The translations under genes and the position numbers were made by a program. The notes under the pieces are model-generated. The model did not search any database. It worked only from the letters and a program-made list of their open reading frames with translations, and had not been told where the DNA came from. DNA of 64,000 bases from Dichetophora obliterata (Eukaryota; Arthropoda; Insecta; Diptera; Sciomyzidae). Of this stretch, positions 42,216 through 52,444 are shown piece by piece; position 1 is the stretch's first letter; each line of letters begins with the position of its first letter. The DNA lies in NCBI GenBank assembly GCA_963920525.1, contig OY986435.1:177104266-177168265 (forward strand), given 5' to 3'.

Positions 42216-44085
42216 CGTCAGGTAATTGTCGAATCCATTGCTTCCATTTTACATACTGCTCATCATTCAAAGGTTCGTCCCAGGTACAACCAGTTCTCCA
42301 AGTCTCTTGAAATATGATTTTAGCGTACATAGTGTAGAACCCGAGGAGGCCTAATGGGTCAAATAGTGACATTATAAAACTCAGGAGTTCTCGTTTTGTC
42401 GGACGATGGTTCTCACTTAGTACGTCGCTATTTTTATAACGGTTGCTCACTTTAAATATGAAGGAGTCAGTTCTGGTCTCCCACCACATTCCGAGAACCT
42501 TTTCAGCACCCGTTTCTGCGTTCATGTTAAGGCAAAGCTCACTGGTTGGTTCCGTATTTAAAGCACGTAACACGGCGGTAGAGTTTGACATCAAATTTCT
42601 TATGTAGAATCCACCTTTAGAATGTATACGACGCACCTCTGTAGCTAATGCAATTGCTTCCTCTTCAGTGTCAACGCTGTCTAGCATGTCATCTACATAA
42701 TGGCTGTCAGTTATACATTCGACAGCTCGTGGATATTGATGGCTAAACTCCTTTGCGTTACTGTTTTTAACAAACTGTGCGCAGCTCGGTGAACATGTCG
42801 CACCAAACGTCATCACACTCATGACATATGTTGATGGTGCCTTTGCTCCTGGATCGAACCATAGAAAACGTTGAAAATGCTGGTCTTCCATGCGCATTTT
42901 TACTTGGTGAAACATCTCAGCTATGTCTCCACTTATTGCCACACTCTTCTGTCGGAAACGCCTTAATACAGTTAGCAGAGGCGTAAGTTGGTCAGGCCCT
43001 TTGAGAAGCATGCTATTAAGAGATATTCCGTTGACTTTGGCTGCTGCGTCCCATACAATTCGCAGCTTTTTTGGCTTACTGGAATTATGCACTGGAAATA
43101 TTGGCAGGTACCAGCATGGTTTCACGTCGATTTCATCTGGGCTCAGTTTTCTTGCGTAGCCTTTATATACATATTCCTCAATTTTTTGTTGCAGTGCCTC
43201 AGCTAATTTAGAATATCTCTGCATGCGTTGTTCTAAACAAAATGCTCTCCGCTCTGCCATAGGGTAGCTGTCAGGAATTGAAAATTGTTTATTTTGCCAG
43301 AGCAGCCCTGTTTCGTACTGACAACCTACCCGTATAGTCTTTGCTTGCAATTGTTTAATTGCATCCTGATCTTCGACCGCATTTAACGAGTTAGATTGAT
43401 TTACTCCTAGATTATCAAGAAATATATAGTCCTTGACAGTTTGCAATAGTTCCGTATTGGCTGTCACATCACAGCCGCACGCGTGAAATACGTGGTGAGT
43501 GTTTGAGGTTAACAGTTTCTGTCCATCGGCTAGCGGACCCTTTATGGTCCAGCCTAAGCGTGTCTTTTCTGCGATAGGTTCTATGGCCTCACCTTCTCTT
43601 TGCAGCAAGCTGAGCCCGAGCTTGCTGTTGTTTAGACCAATCAATAACTTCGGCTCCGCATTTGAATACGATTTTAAGGGAATTCCTCGCAGATGCTTAT
43701 ATTTTGCTTGAAGAGTCTTAACATCGATCGATTGCAGCGGCAGTCCTAGTTTCTGAACTGTATGGACATCGTTAAGAGAAAAACGTTTATGGTTATTACC
43801 TCCAGATATTTCTAAATTTATAACACTTGAATTATCCTCATAACGATGCGTATCTGCTGTCCAACGCATACATAATGGTTGTGGAGTTCCCTTAAGATTA
43901 AGTTCGATGCTGAGTTCCTCGTCTAGAAGCGTTAGTGAAGATCCGTCGTCAAAGAATGCGTATGTCTTTACCTGAGCTCCATTGGCATGTAAGATAACTG
44001 GCAAGATTCGAAATAAGATTGATGAGTTCTCATCACATTGGTTGGTGTGACTTACTGGTCTACTTATATCGTTTTCATCAGATTC
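42193..44085 (-). pseudogene. BEL/Pao pol, protease and reverse transcriptase part
   Basis: First pol segment, in the same frame as gag but beginning after gag's TAA stop. An aspartic protease-like DUF1758 region (VKTYAFFDDGSSLTLLDEEL) is followed by the linker with GLNNSKLGLSLLQREG and TRLGWTIKGPL. The Pao-type RT domain has KPCWYLPIFPVHN, KKLRIVWDAAAKVNGISLN and the catalytic YVDD in SHYVDDMLDSV. The frame shifts at its end (about 42205), giving a premature stop at 42193. No ATG is needed in the normal polyprotein; the first Met is at 44004. Confidence 0.88.
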
Positions 44086-45882
44086 TTAATGCAAAATAGG
44101 ATGGTGTAAAGATAAACAGCCGGTTACGTTGCAAACAGAAGTTTTTTTGCATGCTGTTGGGGAATGTTGCTTGAGACAACGACGACATAGTGCGAGCTCT
44201 CTTACTTTTTTCCACCTTTTTTCTGGCAGCATTTTAACGAACGATTCGCAGTTCTCCACACTTAGGCATGATCCCTCGCAGATAATGCATCCGTTCGCTT
44301 GGGAGTCCAATAAGGTATGGACATTGGTATTTCCCCGCTTTTGCGACTTTGTAGAGGTACTTGGGATCAAAACGCTATTTGCACCTTGGGCCAAATGGAA
44401 AAGCCAGCTGCTGAAGTGCCCTAAGTTGCTTGACTTTAGTGTGGTTTTGTGCATACCCCAAAATGCACCTAATAAACCTGGAAGTCTGCTCACCAGTTCT
44501 TGTTCAAGCTCTGGGTTATTAAGATAGCTTATCAGTCCTGATGCTTTCATGGTTGCGCATATGTTCTGCACTTCTATTGCGAAGTCTACTATTGAGTCTA
44601 GTCTATTTTCTTTAAGGGCTGGCAAATCTCGCACCTTTGTCAGAAGGACATCAATAATCAATTCCAGCCGTCCGAACTTCATACGCAGTGTTTGTAGAAT
44701 TTGTGGGACGCATGATGAGTGTAGCAGCAAGCTCTTTACATAATAGCGCGCGGGACCATCCAAAGCATCACGGAGTCGTATAAGGTTTTCTTCATCTGAG
44801 AAACCGCATAGTGCAGTAGTCTGCTCAAAGCTTGCTAAAAATATTGGCCACTCGTCCGGCTTCCCAGTAAATTTTGGCAAGTCTGTGGATACTCCAGTTC
44901 GGGCAGCAATTTGTTCACGTGTGAGGCGTCGGGAACCATGCTTCATTCTAACTTCACCTGACTCGGCACCCAAGGGTATATTTGCAGTCATCATGTCTGG
45001 CAACCATTGTGTTGTTGAATGGTCTTCTTTTGCAGATACCTGCAACTCAAGTGCCTGCACCTTTTGTAGTAATTGGCTTAGAATTGAATTATACTCACTT
45101 AAATGTGAAGTGGACGCAGCTGACCCTTGAATAACTTGAGCTTCAGGTGTCATCGTCGCTGCCGTACTTTCTGCTTGTGGGTATTTAGATCGAGAAGAGC
45201 GAGTTTTTGGCCACGAATTAGCGAGGATATTATCTCGAGCTTCTTCGTCAGATGTTTTATCGCTGTCTTCCTCTATTTGCTCAAGTAATTTTCTGCGTTG
45301 TTGCAGAAGCAATTCTTTACGGACTAGAACAGCCTCTTTGTCTTTTATAAGTGTCTGTTCCTCCTCTACGAACTTAATTTGCAGCTGCCTGCGTAACTTC
45401 GAACCAATAGAACCCTGGGAAAGTGCAGTTTTTGGCGTTAATGCATTATGACGAATTGCACCTTCTTTTATTGATGATTGTCGTAAAGCATTTGAATCAT
45501 TGCCTTCTGCAACATTGTAAACAGTACGTTTTGCGGTTAAAGTGTCGGAAACCTCTGGATGCTCAGCGACCACAAAATTGTAATCTAGATCGTGCGTAGG
45601 CGGCATAGCTGCATTTTGACAATTTTGCTTTGCCAGGCCGCTGCAACTCAATTCCGTTCTTGCTATTTCCTCAGTAGCGACAACCTTGCTTTGTTGTGAT
45701 TCTATTAGCGAAGTAGCCATCAGCGCCCGACAAGTTTCGCAGCGCCAATCAACATTAGCCACTGCAGAAGTTACACCCGCGCAGGTATAGTGTAACTAAC
45801 TGTCGCAGTTATCACAGCAAACCATTTCTTGGTTGTCTTTTTTGTTGCAGTTTATGCAACTGAATGTAGTCTTTGGTGACAT
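44086..45882 (-). pseudogene. BEL/Pao gag with N-terminal PHD-like finger
   Basis: Structural protein that packages element RNA. Reading from ATG 45882, the N-terminus has a PHD-like Cys pattern (CINCNKKD, VCCDNCD, then WRCETCRA). It is broken by a TAG at about 45797-45799 exactly where a PHD finger usually has Trp. The downstream ATG at 45762 opens the remaining 558 codons. Then come a Glu/Lys/Arg-rich stretch, a DUF1759 capsid-like region (LPKFTGKPDEWPIFLASFEQ), and a zinc-knuckle-like C-terminus (CIICEGSCLS, LCRRCLKQHSPTAC, CNVTGCLSLHHPILH) before TAA at 44086-44088. In intact BEL elements gag runs on into pol, so the TAA is probably a lesion too. Confidence 0.85.
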
Positions 45883-45928
45883 TGTCACAGTAGCAGAGAT
45901 CGCACAATAAAAGAATTTTTAAATGTGT

Positions 45929-46245
45929 TGTCGAAAGAATCTGCTTTAATTTTTATCAACCTTCTTTATTGTTTTTAAATGGTTTAAAAATTCCTACATA
46001 CAGTTCAAAGGATAAAGGATTATTATAATATTTGTATTAAATTCAGTTAAGATTTTTATTAATTACTTTTAGTTTGTTCTTTCGATTCTATTTCTGCTGC
46101 TGCCGGGACGTGTCGTTGAAGCCAAAGAAAGAAAGAAAGGAGGAAGTTGCTTTAAAAACTAGAGCACGTTTCTTTGATTGACTTGTCAGGTTTGACAGAT
46201 TATTTTTTGACAGGCTCCGCCGGCATTGCCAGATGCTTCGTAACA
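45929..46245 (-). repeat. BEL/Pao 5' LTR (317 bp)
   Basis: Partner of the LTR at 39746-40062. In the element's orientation this is the upstream LTR and would hold the promoter. It ends in TTCTTTCGACA at 45929. Confidence 0.93.
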
Positions 46246-46250
46246 ATTAT

Positions 46251-46583
46251 AAAATATTATAAATTTATTAATTGTATAACTATTTATTATATATATTTAA
46301 TTTGCGTTATATTTAGCTTCCTTTCCATGTTTGCTTTCAATCATAAACAAGTTTTTAGTGTTGCTTATTGTTAAAAAAGCAGATATCCCGAAAAATCCGA
46401 AAAATATCCCAAAAATCACAACAAAACCAGCACTTTAATCCCTTTACTGTCTGCAAGTGCCAAAATCCACTGTCTCTGAAATTTCATTGACAGTAGTGCT
46501 TAGCGGTTTTGTCAAACCGTTTCGTTCAGTTTTGATGAGTTGACGGCATTTTGGTCAGCAGCATTGAATTTCATTTAAGCGAA
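46251..46583. other. Gene-free stretch right of the BEL/Pao element
   Basis: AT-rich, nothing recognised. Confidence 0.4.
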
Positions 46584-46591
46584 AATTTTTT

Positions 46592-47070
46592 ACTACGTTT
46601 CTATGGCGAGTTGAGTTGGGATAACTAGGGATTAACTTCCCATGGAAACGCGAGTTGAGTTGAATTTCGTTAAATCTACCTAACTCCACGAAACTGGTTA
46701 GATTTAACTGAGTTCGATTGGATGCGTTCAGGAGGTGCAAAAGTTGTTCAACTGTTGAGCGTGGTTATATTGAATTTATTGATTACTTTTTATTTTATTT
46801 TATTTCTGCCACTGCGCTGACATAAAATGTAACATACCGTTCAGCAGGCACACAAACTAGCATGAACTGATACTGATTAAAGACTGAACATGGTTAGTAA
46901 ATTTTGCTCTTGCTGAACGCACACACTTATACTAAGAAAAAATGGCGAATGGAATGGCCGAAGTCCAACTCGACTCGATGATGTGCATGGAAACACTTCT
47001 GAGCTAGAAACGCCATTTTGTCAACTTGACGAAAACCCAACTCAGGCTCAACTCGCCATGGAAACGTAGT
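46592..47070. mobile_element. hAT-type MITE with 8-bp TSD
   Basis: The ends ACTACGTTTCTATGGCGAGT and ACTCGCCATGGAAACGTAGT are inverted. The duplication AATTTTTT occurs at 46584-46591 and 47071-47078, perfect over 8 bp though low in complexity. The interior repeats the motif GAGTTGAGTTG in both orientations. No coding sequence. Confidence 0.75.
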
Positions 47071-47079
47071 AATTTTTTC

Positions 47080-47830
47080 GTCTTTACTCGCTACGTAGCG
47101 ACTCGTCTATTTTGGTTAGTGCCCATATTACACGAACATAGATCGATCCCAGCGGGCAATTCAGCGAGTGCTCCGCAAAAAAAAGGCATGCTAACACTGT
47201 TATTATTGGCGTCAATACCGTCTATGATCACTGTATTGATGTGTGCTTCTGTAAGACCTACCTTTTGAAGGTTCTGAGTCTTTTCATATTATTTTATATA
47301 AAAAAAATTTAATTTAATTTAGTTTATAAAAAATTTAGAAAAAGCTATAAATGATTAGACCAATTAAAAAAAAACTAAAAATAAAAAAAAAATTTTTTTT
47401 GTCCAAGTTGGGTCTCGAACCCAGGTATCCGAAATCTAACTTATTACATATCATATTATATGAACATAATAATATGGACAAATTCCAAGACTTTTCTTAC
47501 ATTTATATTTGAATGAAAATATAAATACAAAAAAAAATTAAAAAAAAATTGCAAAAAGGAGTAGCTTAAAAGAATAAATTATGAAGATAACCAAAATACG
47601 TAGTAATTTATGTTTTAAGTTTCTTAAAGTGTTCTATTATTTTTCGCTGCAATATAATTGTTTTGTGTAAAGGGTCCATTAAAGTTTTTTATGCGAAAAA
47701 ACCCTTTATTAAAAGATTTATTTAGCGACTATTTTATTTTTGCGACTATTTATTTAGTTATTTTTTTTTAAATAATAATTATAGAACTTTTAATGAAAAC
47801 TTTTTGAGTTGATGGATAGAAAATATTATT
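47080..47830. other. Gene-free AT-rich stretch
   Basis: No exon. A lone pol III B-box-like GGGTTCGAGACCC on the minus strand at about 47410 may be the relic of a tRNA-derived SINE, but no A box is visible at the right distance. Confidence 0.4.
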
Positions 47831-47831
47831 C

Positions 47832-47913
47832 AATAGGGGTATTCACTGAAAACTAAACTGCACAAGTCCTCAACTGCACAGGCAAGTGCACTGAGTCCTG
47901 AATACCACTAATA
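47832..47913. mobile_element. 82-bp mini-copy of the GGGGTATTCA MITE
   Basis: The ends TAGGGGTATTCA and TGAATACCACTA surround CTCAACTGCACAGGCAAGTG, the same text as in 27525-27732. It retains little more than the two ends. Confidence 0.75.
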
Positions 47914-47914
47914 T

Positions 47915-48585
47915 AGCAGGAATACGTAGAAGAGCTTGTTCATTTAAAATAAAAAATATTTTAGATTTTGCTAAAACCTTTTTAGTTTTTTTTTCGAAAA
48001 TTTTATAAAAATGTTGATGTTAACTTAAATGGTAGTTGAAAACCGATTTTTGACTAAAACTAATTTTTTAAACTTATGAAATAAAAAGTATATCTTTAAA
48101 ATATAAATCGAACGATTAAAAGTACCAATTGTATTTGCTTAACAAGTGCATACAGTTTGGTAGTGACCCTTGCCTAGTTTTCGAGTAATGCTGTTCATCG
48201 GTTTCAAACAGCAATTTCGAGAAAAACGCGTTTAAAGTTTTTACATGTAAAGTTTTCATTGTCTTTTCTTTTTAAGTTTGTGGTTATAACTGCAAAAATT
48301 ATAACATAATTGACTTTAAACTTTTTGAGAATACTTTTATGATGTTATGCATACAAAAAATGTAAAAAAAATTGATATTTGGTCGTCGAAAAACTAAAAT
48401 GGGCCCTTAAGTTAAATATTAAATGCAAGTCTCTGATATAATAACTAATATGAGCAATATATTGTTATCGACTGGCAAATCATTTGTTGTTGAGAAACCG
48501 AGTACAAGATTTAGTCTAATATAGAATTAAGCAGTCATCAACCCTGCATTTATTGATGTTCGGTCAAATGCACATATTGCGGGTG
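47915..48585. other. Gene-free AT-rich stretch
   Basis: No exon, RNA gene or named repeat recognised. Confidence 0.4.
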
Positions 48586-48586
48586 C

Positions 48587-49338
48587 CCGGACATAACCCC
48601 CATTTTTTTGGGGGGTTAATTCCGTCCCATACCGCGGACATAACCCCCAATTTGACTGAGGGCTATGTCCGACGTAGTTGGCGGACATAATCCCCAAAAA
48701 AAATACGGACATAAGCCCCACAATTTTGGGGGTTAAGTCCGCGCTGCAAAACGGACTTAACCCCCAAAATTTGTTTTTTCCAAAATTTCACAAAATATGA
48801 GTTTATTCATAATTTAACAATTTACGGTAAAAATTTTTCGCCTGCGGCGCTTTGTTTTTATTACCTAATTATTTCAAATTAGCACGTATAAATATATTGC
48901 ATTATTATTGAAGTTTGCTTTACAAATAAAAAGAACACAATTTTTAAACCATGCAAACATGGAAAAATTTGTCGGGCATGTTTTGATTTTAAATTGTTTT
49001 GAAATTAATAAAAGAAATCTTGAAAACAACACACTCACATTATGTCCATTTTGTAAACAAGTAGTTGGTCATGTGGAAGAATGCTATATTTAACAAAATT
49101 AAATATAAATTTATTATCAATACTCTATCTAATGAAATCTAGTTTTTGTTACATTAAAACATAATTTTTTGTTGAAAAATAATAAAATTATTAACATTAT
49201 TCTACCATTTTACAACGTTTTATGCTAAAAATAAAATCGGTCATATCCCCCATTGAGGATTATGTCCGCCAACTACGTCGGACATAGCCCCCAGTCAAAT
49301 TGGGGGTTATGTCCGCGGTATGGGACGGACTTAACCCC
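48587..49338. repeat. Inverted blocks of a GGGGGTTATGTCCGC-type word
   Basis: Left block 48587-48765 holds about eight copies of GGACATAACCCCC or its complement. Right block 49238-49338 holds five. The stretch GTCCCATACCGCGGACATAA through GGCGGACATAATCCCC (48626-48695) is an almost perfect inverted copy of 49252-49321 (ATTATGTCCGCCAACTACGT ... CGCGGTATGGGAC). The 450-bp spacer is AT-rich with a 61-codon frame. I do not recognise the family. Related words recur at 50696-50875 and 52026-52440. Confidence 0.8.
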
Positions 49339-49489
49339 CAATAAAAAACCGACATTAGCTGTCGGTGTGGTGAATCTCTTTACCCTACCTGGTTATTCTG
49401 CCATGGCCCCAGGGGCTAGTAAAATTTTGACGACCGGCTAGAGAATTTTTGACTGAAGCAAAAAGGGTTGTGTGTTACCCTCACAAAAA

Positions 49490-49800
49490 TGTTAGTAACA
49501 GTGCTGTGTCTTTTTTCTGGGAAAAGTAGTTTTGCTATATGCTTCCGTATATGTACAAAAAACAAAGGAAAACTAATGGCACATTGTTTTCTGGAAAAAA
49601 AATTCTGCATTTTTTCTGCCCTCTGTTCTTTTTTTTTTAAAAAAAATATCGACTGCAAAAGTAGAATAAATGCAGATTTTTCTAACTTGTGAAATTGAAC
49701 GGATCTGCATTCTGCCCTCCAGTAGTACCAACATAAAAATAAAACAATTTTGCCGTTCATATTTTGTGCTATGACAATTCTGAGATGAAAAATATGCAAT
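49490..49800 (-). repeat. Dispersed repeat, inverted copy of 8110-8400
   Basis: Minus-strand copy of the repeat described at 8110-8400, with words GGGCAGAATGCAGATC and AGAAAAAATGCAGAATTTTT. Another fragment with ATTCTGCATTTTGTGAGGGC lies at about 50135-50160. Noncoding. Confidence 0.6.
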
Positions 49801-49804
49801 TTTG

Positions 49805-50385
49805 AAAAATCTCTGAAATGTAATCAAATATCTTATCGATGAAAGTGGTAAGCTTTATTTTATAATTATGTGTCGTAGGCTTTGGCGACATACAATTATA
49901 AAATAAATATAAAAAGGCGCAGCAATAGTGGTTAGTTTTATTAAAATTGAATTGCTTGATAAATATTTGGTTGAAAATTCCCTACAGTCCTCAAATGTAC
50001 AGATACAAAACCTCAATCGTAAATACATAGAAATTCAAAATGTGCAGCCAATATCAAATAAAAAATGTTGCATTTTTCCGTTTTTTTAATAGCTCAAAAA
50101 AAAAAGTCAAAAGGTAAACTCAAGCCAAAATCTAGAAAATTCTGCATTTTGTGAGGGCAGAATTTTTTTACAGAAAAGAAAGCTATAATTGTGCTTTGCT
50201 TGTAATATTGAGAAAATATTTATTTTTAAAAGCTTAAAATACTAACAGTGAGGCCAAATTTAAAAGCCTGGAGTCACTCCAGTCGGCTTTCTCTTTAAGA
50301 AACCTGATGATATTGATATCATAATATATTTATTTTTTTTAGTTGCTACAAATCATTTTCAAGATTTTAATAAATTGGGCCAGTT
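49805..50385. other. Gene-free stretch
   Basis: AT-rich. It holds only the small AAATTCTGCATTT-type repeat fragment near 50135-50190. Confidence 0.4.
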
Positions 50386-50695
50386 TCGAGGAATCTTGCT
50401 TCAAAGTTTTTAATCGCCTCATATATTTTTGTGTTATAACTTTAGCTAAGGTCATGCTAGAAGCTTCAGATTTTGTGTGTTTATAGTTCTATATGCGTAG
50501 AACAATGCTGCATCAATAATTCAGATCTGTCTTAAGTCGACTTTGTAGACCATTCCGTACAAGGGCAAATAAATTTGTTTATGACAAAAAATTTGCCTCT
50601 GTACGGAAAATTGTTATTTCAGGCATATTTATGAATTCATACTTAAATAGGAGCCGGGATATAGCACCAAGGCTACAAATTGTATATTTTAAATT

Positions 50696-50875
50696 ATGTC
50701 CTCAAAAAAAAAGGGGACATAATCCAAAAAAAAGAGAACATATTCCCAAACTCAATTTGGGATTCATTTTGGGAATATGTTCTCTTTATTTTGGGATTAT
50801 GTCCCCTTTTTTTCCAATCCCAAATTTGGGATTATGTCTTCTTTTTAAGCGGTCATAATCCCAAATAAAAGTTTT
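50696..50875. repeat. GGGATTATGTCC palindrome block
   Basis: GGGGACATAATCC, GAGAACATATTCCC and their inverted mates GGGAATATGTTCTC and GGGATTATGTCCCC form one long hairpin (50719-50812). Three more copies flank it: AATTATGTCCTC, GGGATTATGTCTTC and CGGTCATAATCCC. A/T runs separate the words. Confidence 0.8.
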
Positions 50876-51184
50876 GCATTATTCTTTGTAAAAATGTTTT
50901 TATTAAGGCCGCGTTTATAGTAATGGACGCTTATATATTGTTGTATATATTACTATTATATTTAAACTGGATTAATAATTTGTTTTTGTTTATTATTAAA
51001 AAAGAATGTAATGTTTAATTTGTTTACCTACTTAAGTATTTAAGTAAGGTAAATAAACATGAAATAACAATTTTCCGTACAAAGGCAAATTATTTCATTA
51101 TAAACAAATTTATTTGCCCTTGTACGGAATGGTGATAACATGAATTTTTCAAATAACTATTTACTAATTTACCTAAATGATGGA

Positions 51185-51415
51185 AGAAGGAAGCGCCGGT
51201 GCTATGAAAAAACGTCTAATGAAAAATCGCAAAAAAAAAAATTAAAAATAGACCAAAATGATATGAAAAATGGCCCAAAAAATTTAATGAAAAATCGCCA
51301 AAAAAAAGGAAAAATCACCAAAAGTTTTTTTAAGAAAATAAAAATCTCCTAAATGAAATATGACCCAAAAAACTAAATGAAAAATCACCCAAAAAAAAAA
51401 AAATGAAAAATGACA
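51185..51415 (+). repeat. A-rich minisatellite (AAATGAAAAATCGCC-type)
   Basis: The word TAATGAAAAATCGC / AAATGAAAAATCACCC recurs about six times with A runs between, period roughly 20-35 bp. The Lys/Asn-rich translation is a by-product of composition. Confidence 0.6.
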
Positions 51416-52025
51416 TAATTTTAAAATAAGGTATCAATGTTTAATTTTTAAAAAAATAATCTAACAAAAATTTATATGATTATTAATTTCCTAAGTTAGG
51501 AAGCACTGCTTTATCAACACAATTTAGTTAACGTTGCATTTAGATCAATTTACACATAGCCTTAAAACTTAAACTAAATGTATTCAGATTTATCTTTTTA
51601 GTAGGCGGCCGCTGCTTAGGGATTACAACCCTCAGTAAGTCCAACAGCAGCTTCGCTGTCTACAAAGGCAAATTATTTTATAGTAAAAAAAGACATAAAA
51701 AAATTGATTCGACCTTGTTGATGTTGTTATCACCATTTCTTACAAGGGAAAATTATTTTCTCTTATCTGTATTAAGAAAAAAGAGCTTAAGTCGACTTAA
51801 GACAGATCTGAGTTATTGATGCAGCTGTGTTCCACGCATATAGCACTATAAACACACAAAATCTGGAGCATGACCTTAGCCAAAGTTATGCCATAAAATT
51901 AAAAAACCCCATCATATTACTTATATGGCGATTAAAAACTGTGAAGCAAGATTTCTCGAAAATTTGAAATTAGACTTAAGCTGTTATTGCTTATCGACAG
52001 ATATCAGTATTTGTTGGAACCACTT

Positions 52026-52440
52026 GGGATTATGACCCCTTAAAAGCGGACATAGTCCCAAGTTCAAAGAGGACATAGTCCCAAGGGGTCAGAACCCCCA
52101 TTTGGGATTATGTCCTCTTTCCCAAGGGGTCCCAAAGTTCGAATTTGAAAGAAGACAGCAAATGGGCGTTCTGACCCCTTGGGACTATGTCCTCTTTCAA
52201 ATTTGAACTTTGGGATTATGTCCCTTGGGGTAATGTCCCGGCACCCTTAAATACTAAAGTAACTATACAAATTAAACATACAAAATTAAACATAAATTTA
52301 TTCGAATTTAGGATTATGTCCTCTTTTGAAGCGGTCATAATCCCAAATTCATTTTTGGGAATATGTCTTATTTTTTTAAAAAATCAAATTTTTGGGCTTA
52401 TGTCCCTTTTTTGATGACATAATGCCAAATTTGGGAGACA
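52026..52440. repeat. Third GGGATTATGTCC word block
   Basis: About twelve copies in both orientations, including GGGATTATGACCCC, CGGACATAGTCCC, AGGACATAGTCCC, GGGACTATGTCCTC, GGGATTATGTCCC, AGGATTATGTCCTC and GGGCTTATGTCCC. CAAGGGGTCAGAACCCCCAT is inverted as GGGCGTTCTGACCCCTTGG, so 52072-52190 folds as a hairpin. Noncoding. Confidence 0.8.
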
Positions 52441-52444
52441 AAGG

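Larger units (their letters stand above)
39746..46245 (-). mobile_element. BEL/Pao LTR retrotransposon (6.5 kb)
   Basis: Two near-identical 317-bp LTRs flank gag and pol reading frames on the minus strand, in the BEL/Pao order gag, protease, RT, RNase H, integrase. No env-like frame is present. A primer-binding site was not recognised just after the 5' LTR (45929). Stops and a frameshift interrupt the polyprotein, yet the LTRs differ at only about two positions, so insertion is young. It lies between P5cr and the MITE cluster to its right. Confidence 0.92.
50388..51968. repeat. Composite foldback with nested inverted pairs
   Basis: Outer arms about 50388-50548 and 51786-51968 share GATCTGTCTTAAGTCGACTT, TTTTGTGTGTTTATAGT and GCTAAGGTCATGCT in inverted orientation. 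Inner arms 50549-50622 and 51061-51135 share ATTCCGTACAAGGGCAAATA and CGTACGGAA-type text. The left inner arm is also a hairpin by itself (TTCCGTACA / TGTACGGAA). Between the inner arms lies the 50696-50875 palindrome. No coding sequence. Confidence 0.65.

Noticed and set aside
47400..47435. tRNA-like B box GGGTTCGAGACCC on the minus strand
   Set aside because: No A box or acceptor stem at the right distance; probably an isolated SINE scrap.
51140..51352. Lys/Asn-rich 70-codon frame
   Set aside because: It lies in the A-rich minisatellite; the residues reflect A runs.
48587..52440. CRISPR-like array
   Set aside because: The word alternates in orientation with irregular spacing, lacks unique equal-length spacers and lies in an animal genome.
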